From Amycolatopsis solani (GTDB taxonomy: Bacteria; Actinomycetota; Actinomycetes; Mycobacteriales; Pseudonocardiaceae), in contig NZ_JAWQJT010000001.1 in assembly GCF_033441515.1 (NCBI RefSeq), forward strand, positions 3,596,001 to 3,660,000: 64,000 bases of DNA. Reading direction: 5' to 3'. Positions 44,480 through 53,202 of the stretch are shown here, piece by piece. Under the pieces are notes generated by a model. The model saw nothing but the letters and a program-made list of their open reading frames with translations. It did not search any database and was not told the DNA's origin. Numbering within the stretch: the first letter of the stretch is position 1; each line of letters begins with the position of its first letter. Position numbers and translations under genes: made by a program.

Positions 44480-45249
44480 GCCGCCTCCGTGCCCAGGTAG
44501 GCCTTGATGACGTCCGGGTCGGACTGGACTTCCGCGGGGGTGCCGTCGGCGATGCGGCGGCCGAAGTCGAGCACGGTGACCCGGTCGGCGATGCCCATCA
44601 CCAGGCCCATGTCGTGTTCGACGAGCAGGATCGAGATGCCCAGCTCGGCGCGGATCCCGCTGATCGTGCCGGCCAGCTCCGCGGTTTCGGCCGCGTTCAT
44701 CCCGGCCGCGGGCTCGTCGAGCAGCAACAGCACCGGTTCGACGGCGAGCGCGCGGGCGAGGTCGACGCGCTTGACGACGCCGTAGGGCAGCGCGCCGACC
44801 GGTGAGCCGACGACCGCGCCCAAGCCGAGGAACGCGCAGATCTCCCGCGCGCGCTCGGCGTGCCGCCGTTCGGCGCGGACCGTCCACGGCAGCCGCAGCC
44901 CGATTTCGAGGAACCCGCCGCGGGTCAGCGCGTGCCGGCCGAGCATGACGTTGTCCAGCACGGTCGAGCCGGCCGACAGCGCGGCGTTCTGGAACGACCG
45001 GCCGACGCCGAGGCGCGCGAGCTTGTGCGGCGCGAGCTCGGTGAGCTCGGTGTCGCCGAGCCGGACGCGGCCGGCGTTGGCCCGGTAGAGGCCGCTGATC
45101 ACGTTGAAGCAGCTGGACTTCCCGGCGCCGTTGGGCCCGATCAGCGCGTGCAGCGAGCCGGGCGCGACGGTGAAGCTGACGTCGTCGAGCGCGCGGATCC
45201 CGCCGAAGCGCAGGGACACGTTCTCGACCCGCAGTTCTGGCGGCGTCAT
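44476..45249 (-). CDS. livG: Branched-chain amino acid ABC transporter ATPase LivG
   Basis: 257 residues. Walker A GPNGAGKSS, the LivG signature SFQNAALSAGSTVLDNVMLG, Walker B LLLLDEPAAGMN and H-loop VEHDMGLVM. The ABC signature is unusual: where LSGGxxR is expected the sequence reads ALPYGVVKRVDLARAL. ATG 45247-45249 overlaps livF by ATGA; an upstream GTG-like start is less likely. Confidence 0.93.
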   Translation of the reverse strand: MTPPELRVENVSLRFGGIRALDDVSFTVAPGSLHALIGPNGAGKSSCFNVISGLYRANAGRVRLGDTELTELAPHKLARLGVGRSFQNAALSAGSTVLDNVMLGRHALTRGGFLEIGLRLPWTVRAERRHAERAREICAFLGLGAVVGSPVGALPYGVVKRVDLARALAVEPVLLLLDEPAAGMNAAETAELAGTISGIRAELGISILLVEHDMGLVMGIADRVTVLDFGRRIADGTPAEVQSDPDVIKAYLGTEAA

Positions 45250-46055
45250 CCGGCCCACCTCGACAGGGTCCGGCCCGCGAGGTGCTCTCGCGCGCGTTCG
45301 GCCTCGGCTTCGGCGGTCTCCTGCGACTCGGCGTGCCCGCCGAGGTAGAGCCGCTGGACGTCCTGGCTGGCGGCGAGTTCGGCCGCCGTCCCGGCCAGCG
45401 CCACCCGGCCGACCTCCAGCACCACGGCGTGGTCGGCGACGTTCAGCGCCATCACGGCGTTCTGCTCCACCAGCACGACGGCGGTGCCCTGCTCGTGGAT
45501 CTCGCGGATGGTCCGGCCGATCTGCTCGACGATCTTGGGCGCCAGCCCGAGCGACGGCTCGTCGAGCAGCAGCAGCCTCGGCGCGGACATCAGCGCGCGC
45601 CCGATCGCCAGCATCTGCTGCTCGCCGCCGGAGAGCAGCCCGGCGCGCTGCTTGGCGCGTTCACCCAGCACGGGGAACAGCTCGTCGACCCGCTTCCTCG
45701 CGGTCACCCGTTCGGCCGCGGTCCGGGCGCCGATGCCACCGGCGCGCAGGTTCTCCTCGACCGTCATCCGGGCGAAGACCTGCCGCCCCTCGGGCACGCC
45801 GACGACACCGAGCCGGACGATCCGGGCGGGGTCGAGCTTGCCGAGCGCGTGGCCGTCGTAGTGGATTTCGCCGCTGTCGATCGAGCCCCGGTGCATGCGG
45901 AGGGTGCCGGAGACGGCCCGGAGCAAGGTGGACTTCCCGGCCCCGTTGCTGCCGAGCACGGCGAGCACCCCGTCGGCGGAAACGTCGAGGTCGACACCGT
46001 GCAGGGCGGCCGTGGACCGGCCGTACCGGACCCGCAGGCCACGCACGGTCAGCAC
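45246..46055 (-). CDS. livF: Branched-chain amino acid ABC transporter ATPase LivF
   Basis: 269 residues. Walker A GSNGAGKST, signature LLSGGEQQMLAIGRALM, Walker B LLLLDEPSLGLAP and H-loop VEQNAVMAL. First gene of the minus-strand operon livF-G-H-M-binding protein. GTG start. The 194 bp upstream (46056-46249) hold its promoter and hairpin copy 4. Confidence 0.94.
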   Translation of the reverse strand: MLTVRGLRVRYGRSTAALHGVDLDVSADGVLAVLGSNGAGKSTLLRAVSGTLRMHRGSIDSGEIHYDGHALGKLDPARIVRLGVVGVPEGRQVFARMTVEENLRAGGIGARTAAERVTARKRVDELFPVLGERAKQRAGLLSGGEQQMLAIGRALMSAPRLLLLDEPSLGLAPKIVEQIGRTIREIHEQGTAVVLVEQNAVMALNVADHAVVLEVGRVALAGTAAELAASQDVQRLYLGGHAESQETAEAEAERAREHLAGRTLSRWAG

Positions 46056-46209
46056 GTACTCACTCCAGGACGCAAGAGGCCTCCTCCACTCGTGTGACGT
46101 GAGTCACGGTCGGTGGCGGTCATCCTGCGGTCAGGCGCGGGCCTCGGACACCCCCACCTGGAGACCCCTCCGGACACAAAACGGACACGGAAAGCGGTCT
46201 GCCGCGGCT

Positions 46210-46257
46210 GGTCGTGAGTGATAAGTCGGGTTCTAACCCGACTTATCACTCACGACC
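46210..46257. repeat. Family 1 hairpin palindrome, copy 4
   Basis: Perfect 23-base arms (46210-46232, 46235-46257) around CT. The variable triplet is ATA paired with TAT, a third compensated version. It supplies the stop of the PHP gene (TGA complement at 46250-46252). Confidence 0.92.
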
Positions 46258-47056
46258 GGCGGGGGCGGAGGGCGGCCAGGACCTCGGGGGAAGTGGTGCA
46301 CTCGCCGAGGCGGACCGGCTTGCGGTCGCCGTGGAAGTCGCTGGACCCCGTCGCGAGCAGGCCGAGGGACGTCGCCACGTCCCGCAGCCGCGCGCGGACC
46401 TCTGGGGGGTGCTCGGGGTGGTCGATCTCGACCCCGGCGAGCCCGGCGGAGGCGAGCGCGCCCAGTTGGGCGTCCGAGACCGAGGCGCGGCGCTTGACCG
46501 ACCGCGGGTGCGCCAGCACCGCGGCACCCCCGGCCGCCCGGACCAGCCCGATCGCGTCCACCGTGGCCAGCACGTGCTTCGGCACGTCGGCGCGCCCGCC
46601 GTCGGCGATCCAGTCGCTGGTGAAGGCGTCCGCGATACCCACGGCGGCCAGCGCCGCGGCGATGTGCGGACGCCCGAGCGACGCACCCCCGGCGATCTCC
46701 CGAACTTGCGAGAGCGTGATCGGCGCGCCCAGCTCCTGGCAGCGCTCAACCATCCGCACCCCGCGCCGGTCCCGGTCGGTGCGGATCAGCTCGAGTTCCG
46801 CCCGCAACGCCGCGTGCCCGGGGTCGACGAACAGCCCCAGCAGGTGCACCTCGGCGTCGTCGAGCCGGCAGGAGATCTCGACACCCGGGACCAGCTCGAT
46901 GTCCGCCGCGGCGGACGCCTCGGCCAGGCCCGCGAAGGTGTCGTGGTCGGTGAGGGCGAGCACCGTCAGCCCGGCTTCGGCGGCCAGCCGGGGGAGTTCC
47001 GACGGCGGTGTCGTCCCGTCGGAGGCCGTGCTGTGCGCGTGCAGGTCGATCGTCAC
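46250..47056 (-). CDS. PHP-domain phosphoesterase (YciV/RNase AM-like)
   Basis: 268 residues. All metal-binding motifs of the PHP family are present: DLHAHSTASDG, LALTDHDTF, PGVEISC, SLGRPHIAAAL and GSDFHGDRK. Known relatives hydrolyse 3',5'-nucleoside bisphosphates or trim RNA 5' ends using three metals. It ends Arg-Arg-Ser-stop inside hairpin copy 4. It is 13 bp downstream of the response regulator, so may share its transcript. Confidence 0.9.
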   Translation of the reverse strand: MTIDLHAHSTASDGTTPPSELPRLAAEAGLTVLALTDHDTFAGLAEASAAADIELVPGVEISCRLDDAEVHLLGLFVDPGHAALRAELELIRTDRDRRGVRMVERCQELGAPITLSQVREIAGGASLGRPHIAAALAAVGIADAFTSDWIADGGRADVPKHVLATVDAIGLVRAAGGAAVLAHPRSVKRRASVSDAQLGALASAGLAGVEIDHPEHPPEVRARLRDVATSLGLLATGSSDFHGDRKPVRLGECTTSPEVLAALRPRRS

Positions 47057-47069
47057 CCGAGGGACGATC

Positions 47070-47693
47070 TCACAGCAGCCCGGCTTCGCTGGCCTTGCCG
47101 ATCGCCTCGACCCGGTTGCGCGCGCCGAGCTTGTGCAGCGCCGACTGCAGGTACGTCTTCACCGTGTTGCGCGCCAGCCCCGTGGACTCCGCGATCTCCG
47201 GGTTGGTCTGGCCCTGCGCGGCCAGCCGCAGCACTTCGTACTCCCGGCGGGTCAGGCCGCTGCGGGCCAGCGCGTCCGACCGCTGCCCCTCGTCGGGCAA
47301 GATCCGCGGGTCGACGACGCGCTCGCCGCGCAGCACCCGCCGCAGCGCCGCGACCAGGTCGGTGCCCGCGACGTCCTTGAGCAGGCAGCCGTGCGCGCCC
47401 GAGTCCAGCGCGGCCAGCACGCCCTGGTGGTCGCCGTGCGCGGTGAACACCACGATCCGCGCGGCCGGGTGGACGTGCCGCAGCTCCGCGATCACCTCGG
47501 GCGCGAGCATGTCCGGCAGCCGCAGGTCGAGCAGGATGAGGTCGGGCCGCAGCTGCCCGACCCGCTGGATCGCCGCCCGCCCGGACTCCGCCGAGCCGGC
47601 CACCTGCAGGCACGGGTCGGAGCGCAGCAGCAGCGTCACCCCGTCGCGGACCACCGGGTGGTCGTCGACGACGAACACGGTCGCGGGCGTCAC
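47070..47693 (-). CDS. NarL/LuxR-family response regulator
   Basis: 207 residues. Receiver domain: VFVVDDHPVVRDGVTLL with acidic Asp10 and Asp11, phosphoacceptor Asp56 in DLILLDLRLPD, and VVFTAHGD. C-terminal LuxR helix-turn-helix: LTRREYEVLRLAAQGQTNPE and STGLARNTVKTYLQSALHKL. GTG 47691-47693 overlaps the kinase stop by GTGA, so the two are a matched two-component pair. Confidence 0.94.
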   Translation of the reverse strand: MTPATVFVVDDHPVVRDGVTLLLRSDPCLQVAGSAESGRAAIQRVGQLRPDLILLDLRLPDMLAPEVIAELRHVHPAARIVVFTAHGDHQGVLAALDSGAHGCLLKDVAGTDLVAALRRVLRGERVVDPRILPDEGQRSDALARSGLTRREYEVLRLAAQGQTNPEIAESTGLARNTVKTYLQSALHKLGARNRVEAIGKASEAGLL

Positions 47694-48829
47694 GGCCGCA
47701 CCAGCGGCACCCACGCGCGCAGCGTGCAGCCGTCGTCGTCGTCCCGGACCAGGCTGACCCGCCCGCCGAGCCGCAGCGCTCGCCCGGTCAGCGCCCGCAG
47801 GCCCACCCCGGTGCCGGGGACGCCCGGCGCGCCGGTGCCGTCGTCGGCGACGACCACTTGGACGCCGTCTTCGCTGGGCAGCAGGCTGACGATCACCGAC
47901 GACGCCCTGGCGTGCTTCTCGACGTTGAGCAGGCCTTCCCGGACGGCGGACACGAGCAGCGCCGTCCGTTCGGCGTCCAGCGGCGGCACCGCCGCGAGCT
48001 GCACGAACCGCGCCGGCACGCCGCAGCGCGCCTGGAACGAGCGGCAGTGCTCGGCCAGCTCGACCGGCAGCGCCCGCTCCGGACTGGACTCCGACAGCGC
48101 GAGCAGCGACTCGCGCAACGCCCCGGCGGCCGCCGAGACGTCGCCTTCCAGCCGCTGCAGCCGCGCGGCCAGTCCCGGGTTGCCGTGCAGGTCCGCGGTC
48201 AGGTCGCGCACCTGGACGCCGATGGAGAACAGCAGCGCGCCGACGGAGTCGTGCAGGGCGCTCTGCATCCGCAGGCGTTCGCCGGCCACCGCGGCCGCGC
48301 GGTCCGTCTCGGCCACCCTGGCCAGGTGCAAAGCCGCCCCGGCCTGGCAGGCGACTTCCTCCATCCGCCGGACGGCGTCGTCACCGAAGTCGGCGGGCTC
48401 GCGCATGGCGGCGTAGGCGATGGCAACGGTCTCGCCGCGCGCCACGATCGGGACGGCGAGTAACGCGGCCAGGCCCTCGCCGCGCACCTGGACGTCGAAG
48501 TGGTGGGTGATCGTCGGCGCGCTGACGTAGTCGGTGACGCGGACCGGGCGGCCCAGCGCCAGCACTCGCCCGCCGACACCCTGGCCCGTCGACACCTCGA
48601 GGTCCTGCAGGGCGTCCGTGCGGTTGCCGGACATCCAGCGGATCACCGCCAGCCCGGGCTCGGTGAGCTCGCCGACGAACCCGGCCTTCGCCCCGACCGC
48701 TTCCCGGATCAGGCGCGCGGTTCCGTGCAGCGCGGCGACGCGGTCGAGCGTGCCGAGCAGTTTTTCGCGCTCGCGCAGCAGCTCGCCCAGCACCGCGCTG
48801 TACTCGGCGACGTGCTCCTTTGCCGTCAC
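47690..48829 (-). CDS. GAF-domain sensor histidine kinase (NarL-partner type)
   Basis: 379 residues, no membrane segment. A GAF domain (about 30-175) is followed by a HisKA_3 dimerisation region with His193 in QSALHDSVGALLFSIGVQV and a GHKL ATPase (AVREGLLNVEKHARASSVIV, then VVADDGTGAPGVPGTGVGLR). As a soluble kinase it should sense an intracellular signal through GAF. GTG 48827-48829. Coupled to the response regulator by GTGA. It diverges from the FAD/Fe-S dehydrogenase 84 bp away, a plausible target. Confidence 0.92.
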   Translation of the reverse strand: MTAKEHVAEYSAVLGELLREREKLLGTLDRVAALHGTARLIREAVGAKAGFVGELTEPGLAVIRWMSGNRTDALQDLEVSTGQGVGGRVLALGRPVRVTDYVSAPTITHHFDVQVRGEGLAALLAVPIVARGETVAIAYAAMREPADFGDDAVRRMEEVACQAGAALHLARVAETDRAAAVAGERLRMQSALHDSVGALLFSIGVQVRDLTADLHGNPGLAARLQRLEGDVSAAAGALRESLLALSESSPERALPVELAEHCRSFQARCGVPARFVQLAAVPPLDAERTALLVSAVREGLLNVEKHARASSVIVSLLPSEDGVQVVVADDGTGAPGVPGTGVGLRALTGRALRLGGRVSLVRDDDDGCTLRAWVPLVRP

Positions 48830-48913
48830 GCGCCCACGATCGCACACGGACTGTGGTTTCGGACATACCCGGCTGGAGAGGTACGCGAGCGCCCGGTCGA
48901 CTTGAATGGGGGT

Positions 48914-51655
48914 GTGGAGATCCTCACCGACGCCGGCACGCTCGCGCTCTACACCACCGACGCGTCCAACTACCGCCACGTGCCGCGCGGCGTGGTCCTC
49001 CCGGAGACCGTCGAAGACGTCGTCGCCGCGGTCGCCGAGGCCCGTGCCCGCGACCTGCCGGTGATCGCGCGCGGCGGCGGCACGAGCGTCGCCGGGAACG
49101 CGTGCGGGCCCGGGCTGGTGATCGACGCGTCCCGCCACCTCGGCGGGGTGCTCTCGCTGGACCCGGAGACCCGGCTCGCACGGGTGCTGCCCGGCACCGT
49201 GCTGGACGACCTGCAGGCGGTCGCGGCGCCGCACGGCCTGCGGTTCGGGCCGGACCCGTCGACGCACAGCCGCTGCACGCTCGGCGGGATGATCGGCAAC
49301 AACGCGTGCGGCTCGCACTCGGTGGCGTGGGGGCGCACGGTCGACGTCGTCCGCTCGCTGGACGTGCTGCTCTACGACGGCACGCGGCTGCGGGTCGGGC
49401 CCGGCGAGCCCACCGAGGGTCGCATCTTCGACGAGCTGCGCGCGCTGGTGCGCGACAACTTGGCGTTGCTGCGCAAGGAACTCTCGACGTGGCCGCGCCG
49501 CGTGTCCGGGTACGGGCTCGAACACCTGTTGCCGGAGAACGGGTTCGACGTCGCCAAGGCGCTCGTCGGGAGCGAGGGCACGTGCGTGACGATCCTGGAG
49601 GCGACCGTTTCGCTCGCGGAGCTGCCTCGTCGTCGAGTGCTTGCCGTGCTCGGCTTCCCCTCCGACATCGCGGCGGCCGACGCGGTGCCGTCGATCCTGC
49701 CCTGGTCGCCGCTGACCGTCGAAGGCGTGGACGCCGAGCTGGTCGCGATGCTGCCGGGCCGGTCGGGTGACCTGCCGCCGGGCGGCGCGTGGCTGTTCGT
49801 CGAGCTGGCCGGGGACGAGCCGGCCGAGCGGGCCCGCGCGCTGGCCGCGTCCCTCGACCTCACCGGCTTCGCGATCCTCGACGACCCGGCCGCGCAACGG
49901 CGGCTGTGGCGCATCCGCGAGGAGGGCGCCGGGCTCGCGACGCGGCTCGCCGACGGCTCGGAGGCGTGGCCCGGCTGGGAAGACGCCGCCGTCCCGCCCG
50001 AGCGGCTCGGCGCGTACCTGCGCGAGTTCAAGGAGCTCATGCGGGCGCACGGGCGGCGCAGCGTGGTGTACGGCCACTACGGCGAAGGCTGCCTGCACCT
50101 GCGGCTGGACTTCGACCTGCTGTCGGCGCCCGGCGTGGCGGGCTTCCGCCGGTTCCTGGAGGAGGCCGCGGACCTCGTCGCGAAGCACGGCGGCTCGCTC
50201 TCCGGCGAGCACGGCGACGGGCAGGCTCGCTCCGAGCTGCTGTCCCGGATGTACAGCCCGGAGATGATGGCGGTTTTCGCGCGGTTCAAGGGGATCTTCG
50301 ACCCGGCCGGGCGGATGAACCCCGGCATCCTGGTGGCGCCGCGGGCGATCGACGCGGACCTGCGCGTGCGGGCGACGTCACCGTCCTTCGAGGACCCGGT
50401 CTTCCTCGGCTACCCGGAAGACCGGGGGAGTTTCGGGCAGGCGATGCGGCGCTGCGTCGGCGTCGGGAAGTGCCGCAACACCGGCGGCGGCGGCGTGATG
50501 TGCCCGAGCTACCGGGCCACGCGGGAGGAGCAGCACTCGACGCGCGGGCGCGCGCACCTGCTCGCCGAAATGATCAACGGCGAAGTCATCACGGATGGCT
50601 GGCGTTCGTCCGAGGTGCACGACGCTCTCGATTTGTGCCTGTCCTGCAAGGGATGTCTGTCGGACTGCCCGGTCGACGTCGACATGGCGACGTACAAGGC
50701 GGAGTTCCTGCACCAGCACTACCGGCGGCGGCCGCGCCCGCCGTCGCACTATTCGATGGGCTGGCTCCCGCTGTGGCTGCGGCTCAGCGCGCGGGCGCCG
50801 CGGCTGGCCAACGCGGTCGGGCGGTCGCGGTTGGCGGGTCTGGTGAAACGGCTGGGCGGGATCGCGCGCGAACGCTCGCTGCCCACGTTCGCCTCCTCGC
50901 CGTTCACGACGTCGCGGGCGGATCTTCGGCGCCGGGCGTCAGGGGAGCGGCGGGTGGTGCTGTGGCCGGACTCGTTCAACAACTACCTGACGCCGTCGGT
51001 GCTCGACGCCGCGTACGAGGTGCTCACCGCGGCGGGCTACGACGTCGTGCTCCCGGACCGGGGAGTCTGTTGTGGACTGACGTGGGTGTCGACGGGCCAG
51101 CTCGGCGTGGCGCGGCGCGTGCTGGACCGGACCCTGGACGTGCTCGCGCCCTACCTCGAAGACGGCTACGAGGTGGCCGGGCTGGAGCCGAGCTGCACGG
51201 CGCTCTTCCGCGGCGACCTGCCCGCGCTCATGCCGGGTGACGCGCGTGCTTCGCTGCTGGCTTCCCGGACGTTCACGTTCGCGGAACTCCTCGAGCGGGC
51301 GCCGATCCCGTTCGCGGCGCTGGACGTCGACGCGATCACTCAGGTGCACTGCCACCAGCACGCGGTCCTGGGCTTCGGCGCCGACGAGTCGGCTCTCGCG
51401 GCCGCGGGTGTCCGCAACACGACGCTGGACTCGGGTTGCTGTGGCCTGGCAGGCAACTTCGGCTTCGAACGCGGCCACTACGACGTCTCGAAGGCGGTGG
51501 CGGAGGACCGGATGCTCCCGGCGATCCGCGCGGCTTCGGAGGAGACGGTGGTGGTGTCGGACGGCTTCAGCTGCCGGACGCAGATCGAGCAGGAGTCGGG
51601 CCGCCGTCCGGTGCACCTGGCCGAACTCCTGCGCCGCGCCCTACCCCCGTCGTGA
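48914..51655 (+). CDS. FAD-linked dehydrogenase fused to Fe-S/CCG subunit (D-2-hydroxyacid dehydrogenase-like)
   Basis: 913 residues. The N-terminal half is a PCMH FAD domain (VPVIARGGGTSVAGNACGPG-type loop, THSRCTLGGMIGNNACGSHS) with a glycolate-oxidase C-terminal cap (VVYGHYGEGCLHLRLDFDLL, GEHGDGQARSELL). Then two Cys-rich clusters, CVGVGKCRN and CLSCKGCLSDCPVDVD, for 4Fe-4S binding, and two heterodisulfide reductase-type CCG boxes (GVCCGLTW, SGCCGLAG). This corresponds to GlcD and GlpC parts in one chain, as in YdiJ-like enzymes that oxidise D-2-hydroxy acids to the electron-transport chain. GTG start. It ends Pro-Ser-stop inside hairpin copy 5. Confidence 0.9.
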   Translation: MEILTDAGTLALYTTDASNYRHVPRGVVLPETVEDVVAAVAEARARDLPVIARGGGTSVAGNACGPGLVIDASRHLGGVLSLDPETRLARVLPGTVLDDLQAVAAPHGLRFGPDPSTHSRCTLGGMIGNNACGSHSVAWGRTVDVVRSLDVLLYDGTRLRVGPGEPTEGRIFDELRALVRDNLALLRKELSTWPRRVSGYGLEHLLPENGFDVAKALVGSEGTCVTILEATVSLAELPRRRVLAVLGFPSDIAAADAVPSILPWSPLTVEGVDAELVAMLPGRSGDLPPGGAWLFVELAGDEPAERARALAASLDLTGFAILDDPAAQRRLWRIREEGAGLATRLADGSEAWPGWEDAAVPPERLGAYLREFKELMRAHGRRSVVYGHYGEGCLHLRLDFDLLSAPGVAGFRRFLEEAADLVAKHGGSLSGEHGDGQARSELLSRMYSPEMMAVFARFKGIFDPAGRMNPGILVAPRAIDADLRVRATSPSFEDPVFLGYPEDRGSFGQAMRRCVGVGKCRNTGGGGVMCPSYRATREEQHSTRGRAHLLAEMINGEVITDGWRSSEVHDALDLCLSCKGCLSDCPVDVDMATYKAEFLHQHYRRRPRPPSHYSMGWLPLWLRLSARAPRLANAVGRSRLAGLVKRLGGIARERSLPTFASSPFTTSRADLRRRASGERRVVLWPDSFNNYLTPSVLDAAYEVLTAAGYDVVLPDRGVCCGLTWVSTGQLGVARRVLDRTLDVLAPYLEDGYEVAGLEPSCTALFRGDLPALMPGDARASLLASRTFTFAELLERAPIPFAALDVDAITQVHCHQHAVLGFGADESALAAAGVRNTTLDSGCCGLAGNFGFERGHYDVSKAVAEDRMLPAIRAASEETVVVSDGFSCRTQIEQESGRRPVHLAELLRRALPPS

Positions 51656-51694
51656 GTGTTTAGTCGGGTTAGAACCCGACTAAACACTCACGAC
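51649..51694. repeat. Family 1 hairpin palindrome, copy 5
   Basis: Perfect 22-base arms (51649-51670, 51673-51694) around AG, variable triplet TTT/AAA. Both flanking convergent genes take their stop codon from it: the dehydrogenase TGA at 51653-51655 and the APH-like gene stop at 51688-51690. Confidence 0.93.
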
Positions 51695-52566
51695 CCCCAC
51701 CAGGCGGTCGCGAGGGCGTCCAGGGTCGGCGCCGGCGGCAGTTCCTTGAGGTACCAAGGGAAGTTGCTGTAGACGTGCAGTAGCGCGTAGGCCAGGCAAC
51801 GGCGTTCGTCGATCGGCTGCCCGTAGCCGTCGAGGAACCGGCGCAGGAGGTCGCCGTCGCCGCTGGTCACGAACAGGCCCACCGCGACGAAGTCGTACTC
51901 CGCCGCGCCGCGCATCGCGGGTTCGAAGTCGAACAGGCCGGTGATGCGGCCGTCGTCGAGCATGATGTGGTCGCGCATGAACTCGGTGTGCAGCGGCACG
52001 ACCGGCGGCGTCCCGAGGTCGACGGCGTCGAGGAACCCCGGGATCTGCGCCACCCAGGCTTCGTCGAGTCCGGTCCGGCGGTGGTGGTCGACGGCCTTTT
52101 CCCGTTGCTCGGCGACGAACTCGGTCCAGTCGGCCGGCGGGATGACGGCCAGCCGCGGGTCGTCGATCGCGTGCAGGGTGGCCAGCAGCTCGCCCAGCTC
52201 GGGCATGAGCCGTTGCTTGTCCTCAGTGGACAGTGACGGCCACGCCTCCTTGAGAGTGCGGCCGGGGAGCCGTTCCATCAGGAGCCAGCCCCAGCCGTCG
52301 CGCTCGCCCGCGTCCTTCAGCCCCGGCGCCGGCAGGGTGCCGGACAGCACTTCGAGCATCGTGTGTTCGGTGGCGATCTCGTCGCGGTAGAGCGGCGGGT
52401 ACAGCTTCAGGACGAGGTCGTCGCCGACGGCGTACACCGGCAGTGAGCCTTCGGTGAACGGGACGACGTCGTCGCGGCCCAGCAGGCCGGTGACCGCGGG
52501 CAGCAGGCCGGCGCGGGTGAGCGCGCCGAACCCGGCCTCGGTCGCCGCGGGCGGGAAGGGCACCAT
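51688..52566 (-). CDS. Aminoglycoside phosphotransferase-like kinase with variant catalytic motif
   Basis: 292 residues of the APH/choline-kinase fold. Segments LVLKLYPP (ATP lysine), GWLLMERLPGRTL (hinge) and ELGELLATLHAI are typical. The catalytic loop, usually HGDxxxxN, reads PLHTEFMRDH (His193, Glu195, His200), so the usual Asp is Glu and the Asn is His; the metal-binding DFE (LFDFEPAMRG) is intact. It may be active with altered chemistry or be a different substrate class. Substrate unknown; antibiotic resistance is not implied. It ends Gly-Ser-stop inside hairpin copy 5. Confidence 0.8.
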   Translation of the reverse strand: MVPFPPAATEAGFGALTRAGLLPAVTGLLGRDDVVPFTEGSLPVYAVGDDLVLKLYPPLYRDEIATEHTMLEVLSGTLPAPGLKDAGERDGWGWLLMERLPGRTLKEAWPSLSTEDKQRLMPELGELLATLHAIDDPRLAVIPPADWTEFVAEQREKAVDHHRRTGLDEAWVAQIPGFLDAVDLGTPPVVPLHTEFMRDHIMLDDGRITGLFDFEPAMRGAAEYDFVAVGLFVTSGDGDLLRRFLDGYGQPIDERRCLAYALLHVYSNFPWYLKELPPAPTLDALATAWWGS

Positions 52567-52596
52567 GACCTCGACGGTAGGACGGCCGTCCAGCGG

Positions 52597-53160
52597 TTAT
52601 TCGCTGCGCTCCAGCAACGTCTTGGTCGCGCTCAGCACCAGCCGGCAGACCTCCTCGGGATCGGCGCTGGCCAGTGGCTCCTTGCCGGAGATCTCGCGGA
52701 CCAGCGCGATGCCCATCAGCCAGGCGAGCGCGAGGTCGGCGCGCAGTTCGGCGTCCGGCGCGTCGGTCAGCGTCGCCAGCACCCGCGCGTACTCCTCGCC
52801 GATCTCCTGCCGGATCGCGGCCGCGACGCCGTCGCTGCCCGACGAGCGCAGGTACGTCTCCAGCGTCCGGTTCCCCGCACCCTCCGGTGCCAGCATGCTG
52901 AGCAAGGAAGCGCTGAAGAGCCGCTCGGGCGGCGTGGTGGCCAGCTGTTCGCGCCCGTTGCGCGCGATGACGGCCTCGAACAGCGCTTCCTTGCTGCCGA
53001 AGTAGCGGAAGAGCAGCGACTGGTTGACCCCGGCCAGCTTGGCGATGTCCCGCACGGTCGTCCGGTCGAACCCACGCTCGGCGAACAGCTTCGCGGCGGC
53101 GTCGAGCAACGCCAGCCGCGTCGCGGCCGCGTCCCGCTTCCGGCCGGGCTGTTCGCTCAC
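52597..53160 (-). CDS. TetR-family transcriptional regulator
   Basis: 187 residues. Helix-turn-helix: RLALLDAAAKLFAERGFDRT, VRDIAKLAGVNQSLLFRYFG and SKEALFEAVI. C-terminal helical ligand domain. The start follows KRDAAATR. It lies 42 bp downstream of the ferredoxin-P450 genes on the same strand and is a candidate for binding the 20-bp palindrome at 55260, though other TetR genes could do so. Confidence 0.88.
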   Translation of the reverse strand: MSEQPGRKRDAAATRLALLDAAAKLFAERGFDRTTVRDIAKLAGVNQSLLFRYFGSKEALFEAVIARNGREQLATTPPERLFSASLLSMLAPEGAGNRTLETYLRSSGSDGVAAAIRQEIGEEYARVLATLTDAPDAELRADLALAWLMGIALVREISGKEPLASADPEEVCRLVLSATKTLLERSE

Positions 53161-53202
53161 CGGTGCAGGTTAACCGGCAAACCGGACGTCCGTGCGGTCG
53201 CC

